In this document: in pieces, positions 42,601 to 49,850 of the stretch | How the letters are laid out: every line of letters starts with the position of its first letter | Position numbering within the stretch: the first letter of the stretch is position 1 | Origin: Trichococcus alkaliphilus | Lineage (GTDB): Bacteria; Bacillota; Bacilli; Lactobacillales; Aerococcaceae | Assembly: GCF_003008695.1 (NCBI RefSeq) | Contig: NZ_PXZT01000005.1 | Location: forward strand, 62,001 to 126,000 | Reading direction: 5' to 3' | Length of the DNA stretch: 64,000 bases | Position numbers and translations under genes: made by a program | Notes under the pieces: generated by a model | The model's database searches: none | Seen by the model: the letters and a program-made list of their open reading frames with translations, nothing else | Told to the model about the DNA's origin: nothing

Positions 42601-42820
42601 CGACTTTATTGATAAGCGCGACTTGAGTAGTGATATCTCCACCGTTGTCCGAAACATTATCCAAACCTTTTTGGATGATTTCCGAGAGGTATTGCGTTAA
42701 GACTTTCGAGGCTTCCGCCGCATCGATCTGCGCCACGGATTTGCGGGCTTCCGGAATGTCTTGTAACAGCGATTGGATTTGTTGGTTAATGACTTGTTCA
42801 TATAAGCCTGGATTGAGCAT
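39671..42820 (-). CDS. PLD nuclease + DEAD-like helicase + DUF3427 protein
   Basis: A 1049-aa protein. N-terminal PLD-like nuclease with His222-x-Lys224 (LHAKTYTFY) and the IGSSNLSNAAI follow-up (about 140-265); SF2 helicase with motif I AATGTGKTVIS (346-), motif II VDEFHH, motif III LTATPERMDG and motif VI QLGRGLR; C-terminal DUF3427 beta-rich domain (about 800-1049). The start is ATG 42820 after GAAAG; the longer frame adds 43 residues with unlikely composition. A restriction/defence function is inferred from the domain order and from the neighbours. Confidence 0.85.
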   Translation of the reverse strand: MLNPGLYEQVINQQIQSLLQDIPEARKSVAQIDAAEASKVLTQYLSEIIQKGLDNVSDNGGDITTQVALINKVVETITQTTQENDFAEMSVDERAEQLMALLGEDDADIHAGKTAAKLSRPETSIAQSSLFTGAIHEPQMFSELKKEIQSADRIDMLVSFIKWSGLRLIIDELRDFTGKGGKLRIITTSYMGATDVKAIEELGKLPNTEIKISYDTKRTRLHAKTYTFYRETGFSTAYIGSSNLSNAAISSGLEWNLKITAKDQPDTIRKIAATLESYWNSSEFEFYQATERERLVRALKADRFMGEGETRRFVFDIHPYPYQQEILDKLLAEREVRGHYRNLVVAATGTGKTVISAFDYRRFCRMNAARPCRLLFVAHREEILRQSQETFQGVLKDPNFGELFVGNHNPESLDNLFVSIQTMNSQALHEKLSEDYYDFIIVDEFHHAAAPTYQTLLNHFKPSILLGLTATPERMDGQSILDYFDNRIAAEIRLPEAIDRKLLTPFQYFGVTDAVDLSELRWTRGGYDKSELNKLYSLNRGVALRRSNNVIQSLDKYVTDIDEVKGLGFCVSIEHAQFMAEQFNNNGIPSIHLTGQSNDQDRRSAQKRLVSGEIRFIFVVDIYNEGVDIPEVNTVLFLRPTESLTIFLQQLGRGLRLAEGKECLTVLDFIGQANRKYNFEEKFSALLSNTTHSVQSELKNGFVSAPKGCYIQLEKKAAKYVLDNIKSSFSAKNGLISRIATFEEDSGLPLDLANFIDYYHLDVRTIFSRANFARLCVSAGVREEFEEELEETITKALKRICAIDSRRWIAFLLDILPRLNKVDLKKLSPIQQRMFQMFYITIWQKTIENWESAEVKENLTLLSSNPVMMEELMELLRYNFDRIDFIDEPVDLGFENPLDLHCTYTRDQLLVAMDHMNPSNVREGVKWLPEKGIDVLFVTLNKADKDYSPTTMYNDYSVNETLFHWQSQSTTGDHASTGQRYIHHRERGSKVLLFIREFKNDRIGAAPYTFLGLVNYVQHVGSKPMNITWRLERPIPAKFLKKTNKLVVG

Positions 42821-43065
42821 GGAATCACACTTTCTGCAGCGAATTTTTTGTGGCTTTAAATGATGATTCAGTGTACAATTTTCGTATTTACGCAAAATAA
42901 TTATTATAATTTTAATTATAGTTAAATTTGATGAACAATTCAATGACATTGTAATTCCCGGCCGTCAACATCATTATCCAGTCCTCCTTGGCGGCTGGAA
43001 GAATACAAGCAGTCGACGCTTTGAGGATTCTGAAGGGGCATGCTGTGCTCAGTTGAAGAACCGAA
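42821..43065. other. Intergenic, no feature found
   Basis: Upstream of the helicase gene and past the HAD gene end. I see an AT-rich promoter-like stretch near 42885-42925 but no gene that I can support on either strand. Confidence 0.4.
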
Positions 43066-43106
43066 AAACCAGCACAAACGGTTTTGGGCGTTTATGCTGG
43101 TTTTAA
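43066..43106 (-). terminator. Terminator of the HAD gene (twin of 44797)
   Basis: Hairpin with arms AAAACCAGCA-AAACG / CGTTT-TGCTGGTTTT, T-run on the minus strand. A near copy lies at 44797. Confidence 0.82.
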
Positions 43107-43144
43107 ATTTTTAAATATTTACAATACGGTTAAATCCTTTCCAT

Positions 43145-43957
43145 TTATCTTAAACTCTTTGCTAAAGCCTTATAAAAACCATTCTCATCATTCGTATCCG
43201 TTACATAATCAGCTGCTTGTTTGACTTCGTCAGGGGCATTGCCCATCGCGATTCCTTTGCCAGCGTGTATGATCATCGGCATATCGTTGAAATTGTCCCC
43301 AATTGCTAAAGTATTTTCTAATGCAACGCCATATTTTTCACACAAAAAGTGAAGTGCTCCTAATTTTGACACTTGATTATTGACTACTTCCATATAAGTG
43401 TCTTTTGATCGGTAGTAGGAAATACTTGATAGGTTTGCACCTTCCAACTCATCTTCCAGTTTTTGGATATCATCCGGATTTCCCATGCACAGTATTTTGT
43501 GTACTGGAAAATGCTCGTTCAAGAAATCTTCCATTGAGATGGATTCTGGATCCATTTTGGTGATTGCCGCTTCCTGCTTGACCCACTCATCTTCTTGTTC
43601 AACGTACCACCGCTCGCGGGAATAGATATTGAAGCTTATTTCCGGAAACTTTGTAGATACTGCTTGATAGAGTTGTAATGCGTCCAGTCGCTCTAAAGTC
43701 AGACTATACAGATCAACAAATGACCCTTCTGTATATTGTGTGATCAGCGCTCCGTTGAAGCAAACGAGTGGTGAAGACAACTGAACTTCATCGGCAATTG
43801 AAACCATTGCTCCTGGCGGTCTAGCGGATGCCAGAATAATTTTCGTGCCCTGCTTAACTAAGTCTTGAATGATTTGAATGGCTTCGGCTGTAACTTCATG
43901 CTTTGAATTCAACAACGTGCCATCTATATCGCTGAATACCAACTCAACCTTTGTCAT
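43145..43957 (-). CDS. Cof-type HAD phosphatase
   Basis: A 270-aa HAD-IIB hydrolase; motif I SDIDGTLLNS (8-17), motif II ASARPPG, Lys in the SKLGALHF region (199), motif IV AIGDNFNDMPM. Dephosphorylates sugar phosphates or nucleotides. It starts at an ATGA overlap with the DeoR-family gene and is co-regulated with it. Confidence 0.9.
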   Translation of the reverse strand: MTKVELVFSDIDGTLLNSKHEVTAEAIQIIQDLVKQGTKIILASARPPGAMVSIADEVQLSSPLVCFNGALITQYTEGSFVDLYSLTLERLDALQLYQAVSTKFPEISFNIYSRERWYVEQEDEWVKQEAAITKMDPESISMEDFLNEHFPVHKILCMGNPDDIQKLEDELEGANLSSISYYRSKDTYMEVVNNQVSKLGALHFLCEKYGVALENTLAIGDNFNDMPMIIHAGKGIAMGNAPDEVKQAADYVTDTNDENGFYKALAKSLR

Positions 43958-44715
43958 ATCGTTTCCTCCTCAAAGATGATCTCGGTTTGATCTTCGAAAT
44001 ATGCCTGCTGTTTTGATGTCAGAACTTTATCTGTAATGAAGCAATCGATGTCCTGGTAATTTGCGCCTTTATATTGCGCTTCTTTGCTGAATTTCTGGTT
44101 TTCAGCAACCAACACCACTTGCCGACTTTGTTTTACCACTTTCTGCTTGATCAGGGCATTGTTCTGTTCTTTGAAAAAGATGCCCTCTTTCTCCAAACTT
44201 GCCGCTCCGATAAAACAAATATCAAATTTTATCGAATCCATTTCTTCCAGACTGCGGACCGAAAAGAAAAACCTGTCTTCATGGTTGAACTCTCCACCCA
44301 AAAGATGAACCTTGATTTTTGGATTCATTCCCAATGCAAAGGCATTGTCCAGGGAATGCGTGTAAACCGTACACATTTTGGTTAATTTCTGCGCTGCCAA
44401 TAATAACGTAGTCGATACATCCAGAAATAACGTGCTGTTCTCTGCTATTTCTTCCAAAACGCGGGCAGCCATCCGTTCTTTTTCAGGTTTATGGATGCCT
44501 ATCCGCTCGCCAAAAGTGAGTACCCTCGAGCTGTCTTCGGATAACATAATACCTCCATGCGTACGGACAGCCATTCCGGTTTTTAAGAATTCCAGGATAT
44601 CACGGCGAGCAGTGTCAGCCGAAATCTGGAATGCTTCCATTATTTCTTTTTTGGAAAGTCTTTTTCTCTGCTCCAGCAGCTGTTGCATCTGCTGAATGCG
44701 CTCTTCTTGGTACAT
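43954..44715 (-). CDS. DeoR/GlpR-family transcriptional regulator
   Basis: A 253-aa regulator. N-terminal HTH (about 1-55, RRDILEFLKTGMAVRTHGG hallmark) and a C-terminal sugar-phosphate isomerase-like sensor (about 75-235) with DVSTTLLLAAQ and GAASLEKEGIFFKE. Its effector is likely a phosphosugar. Two ATGs are adjacent; ATG 44715 has the better spacing. In one operon with the HAD phosphatase. Confidence 0.87.
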   Translation of the reverse strand: MYQEERIQQMQQLLEQRKRLSKKEIMEAFQISADTARRDILEFLKTGMAVRTHGGIMLSEDSSRVLTFGERIGIHKPEKERMAARVLEEIAENSTLFLDVSTTLLLAAQKLTKMCTVYTHSLDNAFALGMNPKIKVHLLGGEFNHEDRFFFSVRSLEEMDSIKFDICFIGAASLEKEGIFFKEQNNALIKQKVVKQSRQVVLVAENQKFSKEAQYKGANYQDIDCFITDKVLTSKQQAYFEDQTEIIFEEETI

Positions 44716-44796
44716 CATCCCACCACCTTTGATTTAATTATATAAGCACTTATAAGCATTTGCAAGTTTATTCAAGCGTTTTCGAAAACGGGGCAA

Positions 44797-44837
44797 AAAA
44801 ATAAGCACAAACGTTTTTAGGCGTTTATGCTTATTGG
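44797..44837 (-). terminator. Terminator of the 166-aa gene (twin of 43066)
   Basis: Hairpin AATAAGCA-AAACG / CGTTT-TGCTTATT followed on the minus strand by T7. Loop and middle are nearly the same as at 43066-43106. Confidence 0.83.
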
Positions 44838-44843
44838 TTATCT

Positions 44844-45344
44844 TTAAATATTTAGATTAGGGATTTTGTTTTTGAATGAAGAGCTACTTTTCACAATGAC
44901 TTTTTCTTCAAGTCCGCGGATCAGGCGGCCTTCGCTGTCGTAGACATGGCTTCGGGCTTTTTGAATGTCCGCCATCGCAAGGATGAGCCTGTCGCGCAGC
45001 GGTTCGGCTAATTCGTCGAACAGGAACGATTCTTTGTTGAGATTGTATTTCCCACGCAGTGATTCCACTTCTCCAGCTTTTTTCAGTCGGTACGTTCGTT
45101 TGGGCAAGGCACCTTCGATTGTGCGTTTCTCTATCCGATAGACATAGTTTTTGTCGTCGTAGACGATTTCGAGAGCTCCGCTGTTGGTGCGGTTATACTG
45201 CACATGCTTATGATTTTCCTTATGCAGTTCCCACCAGGCTTTGATCCCCGCAATCGCCTCTTCCTCAGTTTTATAGCTGCCGTGTTCCTTCCGAATGTTG
45301 CCGATGCGATTCTGCCAATAGTTAGTATACACTGTTTGACTCAT
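44844..45344 (-). CDS. Conserved-looking protein of 166 residues, function unknown
   Basis: Starts MSQTVYTNYWQNRIGNIRKEHG after AAAGGGCGG and shows protein-like composition: an aromatic AWWELHKENHKH stretch, a beta-rich middle (ALEIVYDDKNYVYRIEKRTIEG) and a charged C-terminus. There is no signal peptide or membrane segment. It is a single gene with its own terminator. I do not recognise the family. Confidence 0.72.
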   Translation of the reverse strand: MSQTVYTNYWQNRIGNIRKEHGSYKTEEEAIAGIKAWWELHKENHKHVQYNRTNSGALEIVYDDKNYVYRIEKRTIEGALPKRTYRLKKAGEVESLRGKYNLNKESFLFDELAEPLRDRLILAMADIQKARSHVYDSEGRLIRGLEEKVIVKSSSSFKNKIPNLNI

Positions 45345-45460
45345 ACAATCCGCCCTTTCGTTAATGGTGTAATCGCTATCATTGTATGACTAATCCGGAA
45401 AATTTGCAAGGGATGGGGCTTGAACAGGATCGGATTTTCGGCTACAGGACTTTTCGGTTT

Positions 45461-46030
45461 TTAGATTTCGGGACGGAAAGTGATCCCAAATAGGATGTAC
45501 GGAATGGATGGCCTGAAGAATTCTTTCGGTGATGCATTCATCCCATTTTTTCGCCATTCTACCGAAGCCCCATAGATTCCCCAGCCGAATATGGCAGCTG
45601 TGATTTTAAGGGTTTCCGTTTCTTGGCTGTCTGCTTTTCTCAACAGCATCTTGTGTAAAATCACTTCTAATTGGTCCCTTATTATACGAGCTATGGTGTC
45701 TTCGTACCCTCTGTAACAACGAGTGGACAATGATCTTTGGAATTCGGTGATCGTCGAAAATATCTGAATCAAAGTCTCTTCATCCAACTCCCTGTCTTTG
45801 TAAACCTCGTAATTCAGATTGACCAGCAATACTTCCGATAAGACCTTCTCGAGTAAGTCGTAAATATCTTGGAAATGATAATAAAAAGTAGCGCGATTGA
45901 TCATTGCTTCTTCCGTAATATTTTTCACAGTGATGTCGCTGAATTCTTTTGTTTCTGAAAGTTTGATAAAAGCATCCATAATCAATTTACGCGTGCGCAG
46001 TACACGGGGATCTATCTTTGGCTGATCCAC
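45461..46030 (-). CDS. TetR-family regulator
   Basis: A 189-aa regulator: N-terminal HTH (ITVKNITEEAMINRATFYYHF), C-terminal TetR_C-type helical ligand domain with a late Trp-rich AAIFGWGIYGASVEW. The start is GTG, eight bases after GGAGG. It is divergent from the DsbA-like gene, with a 16-bp palindrome between them that is a candidate operator. Confidence 0.86.
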   Translation of the reverse strand: MDQPKIDPRVLRTRKLIMDAFIKLSETKEFSDITVKNITEEAMINRATFYYHFQDIYDLLEKVLSEVLLVNLNYEVYKDRELDEETLIQIFSTITEFQRSLSTRCYRGYEDTIARIIRDQLEVILHKMLLRKADSQETETLKITAAIFGWGIYGASVEWRKNGMNASPKEFFRPSIPYILFGITFRPEI

Positions 46031-46068
46031 TTCTTACACCTCCTACTTTTTAGACAGATTCATCAATA

Positions 46069-46084
46069 TGTCGTATAACCGACA
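46069..46084. promoter_or_regulatory. 16-bp inverted repeat, candidate TetR operator
   Basis: TGTCG-TATAAC-CGACA, with perfect 5-bp arms, in the divergent space between the TetR and DsbA-like genes. Confidence 0.45.
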
Positions 46085-46178
46085 AATCCTAAGAACTATC
46101 GGTGTCGGTGCCTTTCATTATGGCTTATAATTCCCTTGTAAAGCAAATCTTTTGAATCATGAATAAGGGGAAATTACA

Positions 46179-47102
46179 TTGGAAAACAACAATAATATGG
46201 CATGCGACTTAGCAACAGGCATCTGCGGGACTACTGATAATGATGAAATGGAGCTGATCACTTTTACGCAGCCCAAAAAAACAATCACACTTTACTACGT
46301 GACGGACCCTATCTGCTCCCATTGCTGGGCGCTCGAGCCTGTCCTACGCCGTTTTATTGAACAGTATGGGAAATACTTCAATTTCCAGACTGTGATGGGT
46401 GGTTTACTGGAAAAATGGCATGATGGACCCATCGACCCAGCAAACGGAATATACAAACCGGCCGATGTCGCGGGCCACTGGCGGGAAGTCGGTTTACATT
46501 CAAGAATGCCTATCGACGGTTCTTTGATGATTGATAATCCCGTACAATCCTCCTTTCCGCCCTCGCGCGTGTTCAAAATCATTCAGCAAAACTATAATGA
46601 AGCAAAGGCTTTTGAGTTTTTGCGTCGTGCAAGGGAAGCATTGTTCGTATTCAATCAAAACATTTCTGATGAATCCGAGTTGATAAAAATCGTAAATGAA
46701 CTTGGCCTGGATGGAGAGAGCATCGTAAATGCATCAGAACAACAAGCCGGCATACAGTTATTGAATGCGGATTTCGAGCTGACCAGAAATTTAGGCGCTC
46801 GCGCGTTCCCTACTATTATCATGATCAACGAAGAAAACAAAGGCATAAAAATCGTCGGTGGCCGAACATTCGAAGCATATGTCGAAGGCTTGCATCAAGT
46901 CCTGAATGCGAAAGAACTGCAACCAAAACAAGTGCCTCCCCTTTCCGACATACTCGACAAAGAGAAACTGCTGTTTTCAAAAGAAATTGAAGTGCTGTAC
47001 GGTGTTGAGCCTTCGACTGTTCAGGCTTTTATCGAAAAAGAGCTTTCCCCGGAAAGTTACCACCTGAAGGAAATCCTTGGCGAAGTCTACATTATTCGAT
47101 AA
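46179..47102 (+). CDS. DsbA-family / SpxH (YjbH)-like thioredoxin-fold protein
   Basis: A 307-aa cytoplasmic (no signal peptide) thioredoxin-fold protein of the FrnE/DsbA group. The redox motif CSHC sits in TDPICSHCWALEP (about 45-57). ARAFPTIIMIN holds the cis-Pro. The N-terminal Cys-containing MACDLATGICG is also seen in SpxH-type ClpXP adaptors that feed Spx to the protease, so an adaptor role is possible. Start TTG after AAGGGG. Confidence 0.78.
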   Translation: MENNNNMACDLATGICGTTDNDEMELITFTQPKKTITLYYVTDPICSHCWALEPVLRRFIEQYGKYFNFQTVMGGLLEKWHDGPIDPANGIYKPADVAGHWREVGLHSRMPIDGSLMIDNPVQSSFPPSRVFKIIQQNYNEAKAFEFLRRAREALFVFNQNISDESELIKIVNELGLDGESIVNASEQQAGIQLLNADFELTRNLGARAFPTIIMINEENKGIKIVGGRTFEAYVEGLHQVLNAKELQPKQVPPLSDILDKEKLLFSKEIEVLYGVEPSTVQAFIEKELSPESYHLKEILGEVYIIR

Positions 47103-47139
47103 TCGGAACCTGAATACTTTAGTTATATGAATAGCAACA

Positions 47140-47230
47140 TGGCGGAGCTAATGATCCGGTATTGGGCAAGCTGTAAAAGAAAGCGGCATTCCGCGAGAAG
47201 AAATCTGGATGAGAAAGTGCAGATACAGTA
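47140..47230 (+). pseudogene. Fragment of an aldo/keto reductase
   Basis: One frame reads IGQAVKESGIPREEIW, the standard NEA/VG-A-ESGIPREE segment of 2,5-diketogluconate-type reductases; the surrounding frames are broken. Only about 25 codons are left. Confidence 0.5.
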
Positions 47231-47279
47231 AGCCGTTGGATGGTTCGTATATAGCAACCCTAGTTGGAGGACCGACCCT

Positions 47280-47430
47280 GTTTGAGCTGCTGATCTCCGA
47301 TGAAACAGTTGTCGTCGGAGATCGAGTCGGTTTAAGTTCGCGTTACTCCTGTCAAACAGCTCTCCCCGGAGATTCATGCATTTTTGCTATGCTCTCCTCC
47401 GACCAAACGACTTTAACCGGAGAACTGAAC
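47280..47430. repeat. Intergenic unit with repeated CTCC...GGAG hairpins
   Basis: Three successive short palindrome-like units (CTCCGA...TCGGAG near 47298; CTCC...GGAG near 47350 and 47395) with similar AAACAG/AAACGAC middles. It encodes no gene I can support; it may be a dispersed intergenic element. Confidence 0.35.
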
Positions 47431-47437
47431 ACTGTAA

Positions 47438-47498
47438 AAAAAAACGCATACTTACCGGTATGGGCTCAGCCCCGACACTAGTAATTATGCGTTTTTTT
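47438..47498. terminator. Hairpin terminator with AAAAAACGCATA arms
   Basis: Thirteen-base arms AAAAAAACGCATA/TATGCGTTTTTTT around an inner CGGGGCTGAGCCC hairpin; T-runs on both strands. Confidence 0.7.
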
Positions 47499-47518
47499 CA
47501 TTTGACTACACTTCTATT

Positions 47519-47693
47519 TCAGCCGTACGTCATGTGAGTCCGTTTGAATTCTGTTTTCCCCTCATTTACTTTGGCAAAAACCCCAATTTGAATACCAGTA
47601 AAGGGAGAGTTTGCTGCTTCATTAGAAAAGTGGCTGGTAGCGATCTGACATGTTAACAGACTGAGCTTATCCTCTGAAATATCAAAAACACAT
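47519..47693 (-). pseudogene. C-terminal fragment of a GH43-like / concanavalin-type protein
   Basis: Minus strand reads VFDISEDKLSLLTCQIATSH (then FSNEAANSPFTGIQIGVFAK, and a final THMTYG stop). TGIQIGVFAK resembles the C-terminal beta-sandwich of GH43 and DUF1349-type enzymes. There is no start or upstream coding frame; the left part is cut off at the HAD fragment. Confidence 0.5.
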
Positions 47694-47707
47694 TTCGAAG
47701 TTCATCA

Positions 47708-47824
47708 TCAGCCGCGCTTCTTGTGGGCACGTATCATTTGTATGTTCGCTTCCGATATCCCATGGTCCGAATTCAGAAGCGTGCCATCCAGGTCCAATGC
47801 GATCAATTTTATTATCTTGCTCAC
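47708..47824 (-). pseudogene. N-terminal fragment of a Cof-type HAD phosphatase
   Basis: GTG start with AAGGATCAG upstream, reading MSKIIKLIALDLDGTLLNSD and ending at TGA after 38 codons (AHKKRG). Motif I DLDGTLLN is intact, the rest is missing. It lies 11 bases after the ROK kinase stop, so it was the last gene of that operon. Confidence 0.72.
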
Positions 47825-47834
47825 CTGATCCTTC

Positions 47835-48788
47835 TTAACGCTCGTTTGGATGCTGTTGTGCCGTCAAGTAGGCGTAGACGGCGCCATAAATACCAGCATC
47901 ATTTCCAAGTTTCGCTTTTTTCACACCGTAATTGCCTCTGATTTCCGGAAACACATGCCGATCGATGACCGCCTTCAATGGCTCCAGCAACAAGTCACCC
48001 GCTTCGGAAAGCCCGCCGCCTACCACAATCTCTTCCACATCGATGGTGTTCATGATCCCCGCCAAGGCAAAGCCCAGATACGTGACTGTTTTTTGGACAG
48101 CCTGTTCAGCCAGTGCATTGCCTTCTTTGAGCCAGTCGAAAATATCGATGGTCGTGAAGCCGTCCTTCGTCAGCTGCTTCCTTTCATCGAGCAGGCTCAT
48201 CGTCTTCAGCAGTCCGGTTGCGGATGAATAGGTCTCCAGGCAGTTGATGTTGCCGCATCCGCAAACCCGCTGTTCTTCCGATTGGACAGGGATATGCCCG
48301 ATTTCCCCGCCGGATGAGTGGGTTCCGTTCAGGACCTCCCCGTTCAGGATGATGCCGCCTCCGACACCGGTGCCCAAAGTCACAAACACCAGATTCGCTT
48401 TCCCTCTGGCCGCTCCCTTCCACATTTCACCCAAAGCCGCCGCATTGGCATCATTGAGCAGAATGACCGGCAGCTGCAATTCCTTCTCGATCACCAATTT
48501 CAATGGCATGTCCGACCATCCCAGATTGACGGCTTTCACGACCAATTCCCCGTTCTGGGAAATCGGACCCGGAACGCCAATGCCGATACCGATGATGTCT
48601 TCCGAACCGTCCGTTCCGTTCAAAATCTCTTCGTTGATGGCGCGGATGATGGCATTCGGGATATGGTTACCGTTATCCGCCGCATCTGTTTTGATTTTCC
48701 ATTTTTTTGAGATGTTTCCGTAAACATCGATCAGGGCAAACTTGATTTCCGTCCCGCCGATATCGATCCCGATCATTTTTTTAGCCAT
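47835..48788 (-). CDS. ROK-family sugar kinase (glucokinase-like)
   Basis: A 317-aa cytoplasmic kinase. DIGGTEIKF (ATP-binding) at the start, GVPGPI, NDANAAALGEMW with the catalytic Asp, TLGTGVGGGI and the zinc-binding CGCGNINCLETYSS are all clear. It phosphorylates glucose or a similar hexose. The start is ATG 48788 after AAAGGAGA; a longer frame adds 19 residues. In the C-glycoside-type operon it would capture the released sugar. Confidence 0.9.
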   Translation of the reverse strand: MAKKMIGIDIGGTEIKFALIDVYGNISKKWKIKTDAADNGNHIPNAIIRAINEEILNGTDGSEDIIGIGIGVPGPISQNGELVVKAVNLGWSDMPLKLVIEKELQLPVILLNDANAAALGEMWKGAARGKANLVFVTLGTGVGGGIILNGEVLNGTHSSGGEIGHIPVQSEEQRVCGCGNINCLETYSSATGLLKTMSLLDERKQLTKDGFTTIDIFDWLKEGNALAEQAVQKTVTYLGFALAGIMNTIDVEEIVVGGGLSEAGDLLLEPLKAVIDRHVFPEIRGNYGVKKAKLGNDAGIYGAVYAYLTAQQHPNER

Positions 48789-48903
48789 TTTATGTTCTCC
48801 TTTAAAAAAAAGGATGCGAAATACCCCTGAAGCCGAGTAATCCACATCTCATCTTTATGTTTAGTTGTTGTCTGTTTTTGGGATTCAAATCAAGCAAACT
48901 TGC

Positions 48904-49818
48904 TTACTGGACAAAATTCCTCAAATAAAGAGTACTTTGCCGTACGGATGTCTTCACTGCAGCATAATCTTTTTCATATGCCTTGTCCTCCACCTCGATG
49001 CAGGTATGCCCTTCATAGCCGATATCCGTTAAGGCAGAAACGTATTTCCCCCAATCGACGTCGCCCAAGCCAGGCAGTTTCGGACTCATGTACTGCAAAG
49101 GCGTTGCCATGATGCCGACATTTGCCAACTTTTCCGGATACACTTTGATGTCTTTGTAGTGGACATGGAATAATTTGTCCCTGAATTCATACAGCGGCTT
49201 GATGTAATCCATTTGCTGCCAGACAAAGTGGGAAGGATCGAAGTTCAAGCCGATATGATCGCTGTCCAACAGCTCGAATACTTTCCGGAACAATGCCGGA
49301 GTCGTCATGAGATTCTGTCCGCCCGGCCACTCGTCTTCCGTGAACAGCATCGGGCAATTCTCAATCGCGATTTTGACGTTCTTTTCCTCCGCATGCTTCA
49401 CGATTGGTGCCCAAACTTTCGCGACTTCCGCCAAGTTTTCGCTGACTGTTTTTGAAGGCATGCGCCCGATGAAGGTCGTGACCATGTTGACATTCAGCAA
49501 CGCAGCCGCATCGATGACCGAATAGAGATGATCGATGGCCAGTCGGCGTTTTTCGGCATCTTCGTCCAATGGATTCGGATAGTAGGCCAAAGCAGAAATT
49601 TCCACACCTTTGCTGGAAGCATAAGCGTTCAATTCAGTGGCCTTTTCTTGAGTGAGGCTTTCGGTATCGATATGGGATACCCCGGCATAGCGGCGCTCCG
49701 CTTTGCCTGCGGGCCAGCAAGCGACTTCCACGCAATCCAGCCCGTTTTCAGCAACAATATCGATCATTTCCTTAAAATCACTTTGATCAAGGATCGAGGT
49801 AACCAGTCCTAGTTTCAT
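48904..49818 (-). CDS. Sugar phosphate isomerase/epimerase-family TIM barrel
   Basis: A 304-aa xylose-isomerase-like TIM barrel. Likely metal ligands are Glu in IENCP, Asp in NFDPSHF, His in HVHYKD and Glu in IEVEDKAY. It could isomerise, epimerise or cleave 3-keto sugars; its place next to Gfo/Idh/MocA and deglycosidase genes suggests work on a 3-oxo glycoside or its product. Thirty-two bases separate it from the next gene upstream. Confidence 0.85.
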   Translation of the reverse strand: MKLGLVTSILDQSDFKEMIDIVAENGLDCVEVACWPAGKAERRYAGVSHIDTESLTQEKATELNAYASSKGVEISALAYYPNPLDEDAEKRRLAIDHLYSVIDAAALLNVNMVTTFIGRMPSKTVSENLAEVAKVWAPIVKHAEEKNVKIAIENCPMLFTEDEWPGGQNLMTTPALFRKVFELLDSDHIGLNFDPSHFVWQQMDYIKPLYEFRDKLFHVHYKDIKVYPEKLANVGIMATPLQYMSPKLPGLGDVDWGKYVSALTDIGYEGHTCIEVEDKAYEKDYAAVKTSVRQSTLYLRNFVQ

Positions 49819-49850
49819 ACTTTTTCCTTCTTTCGACGATTTATCAATGT

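Noticed and set aside
42821-43065. Possible gene remnant in the gap upstream of the helicase
   Set aside because: Frames are short or without start and I recognise no motif.
47123-47377. Minus-strand frame of 84 codons over the AKR remnant and hairpin unit
   Set aside because: It runs across a reductase fragment in antisense and through palindromes; no ribosome site. Better explained as remnant plus repeat.
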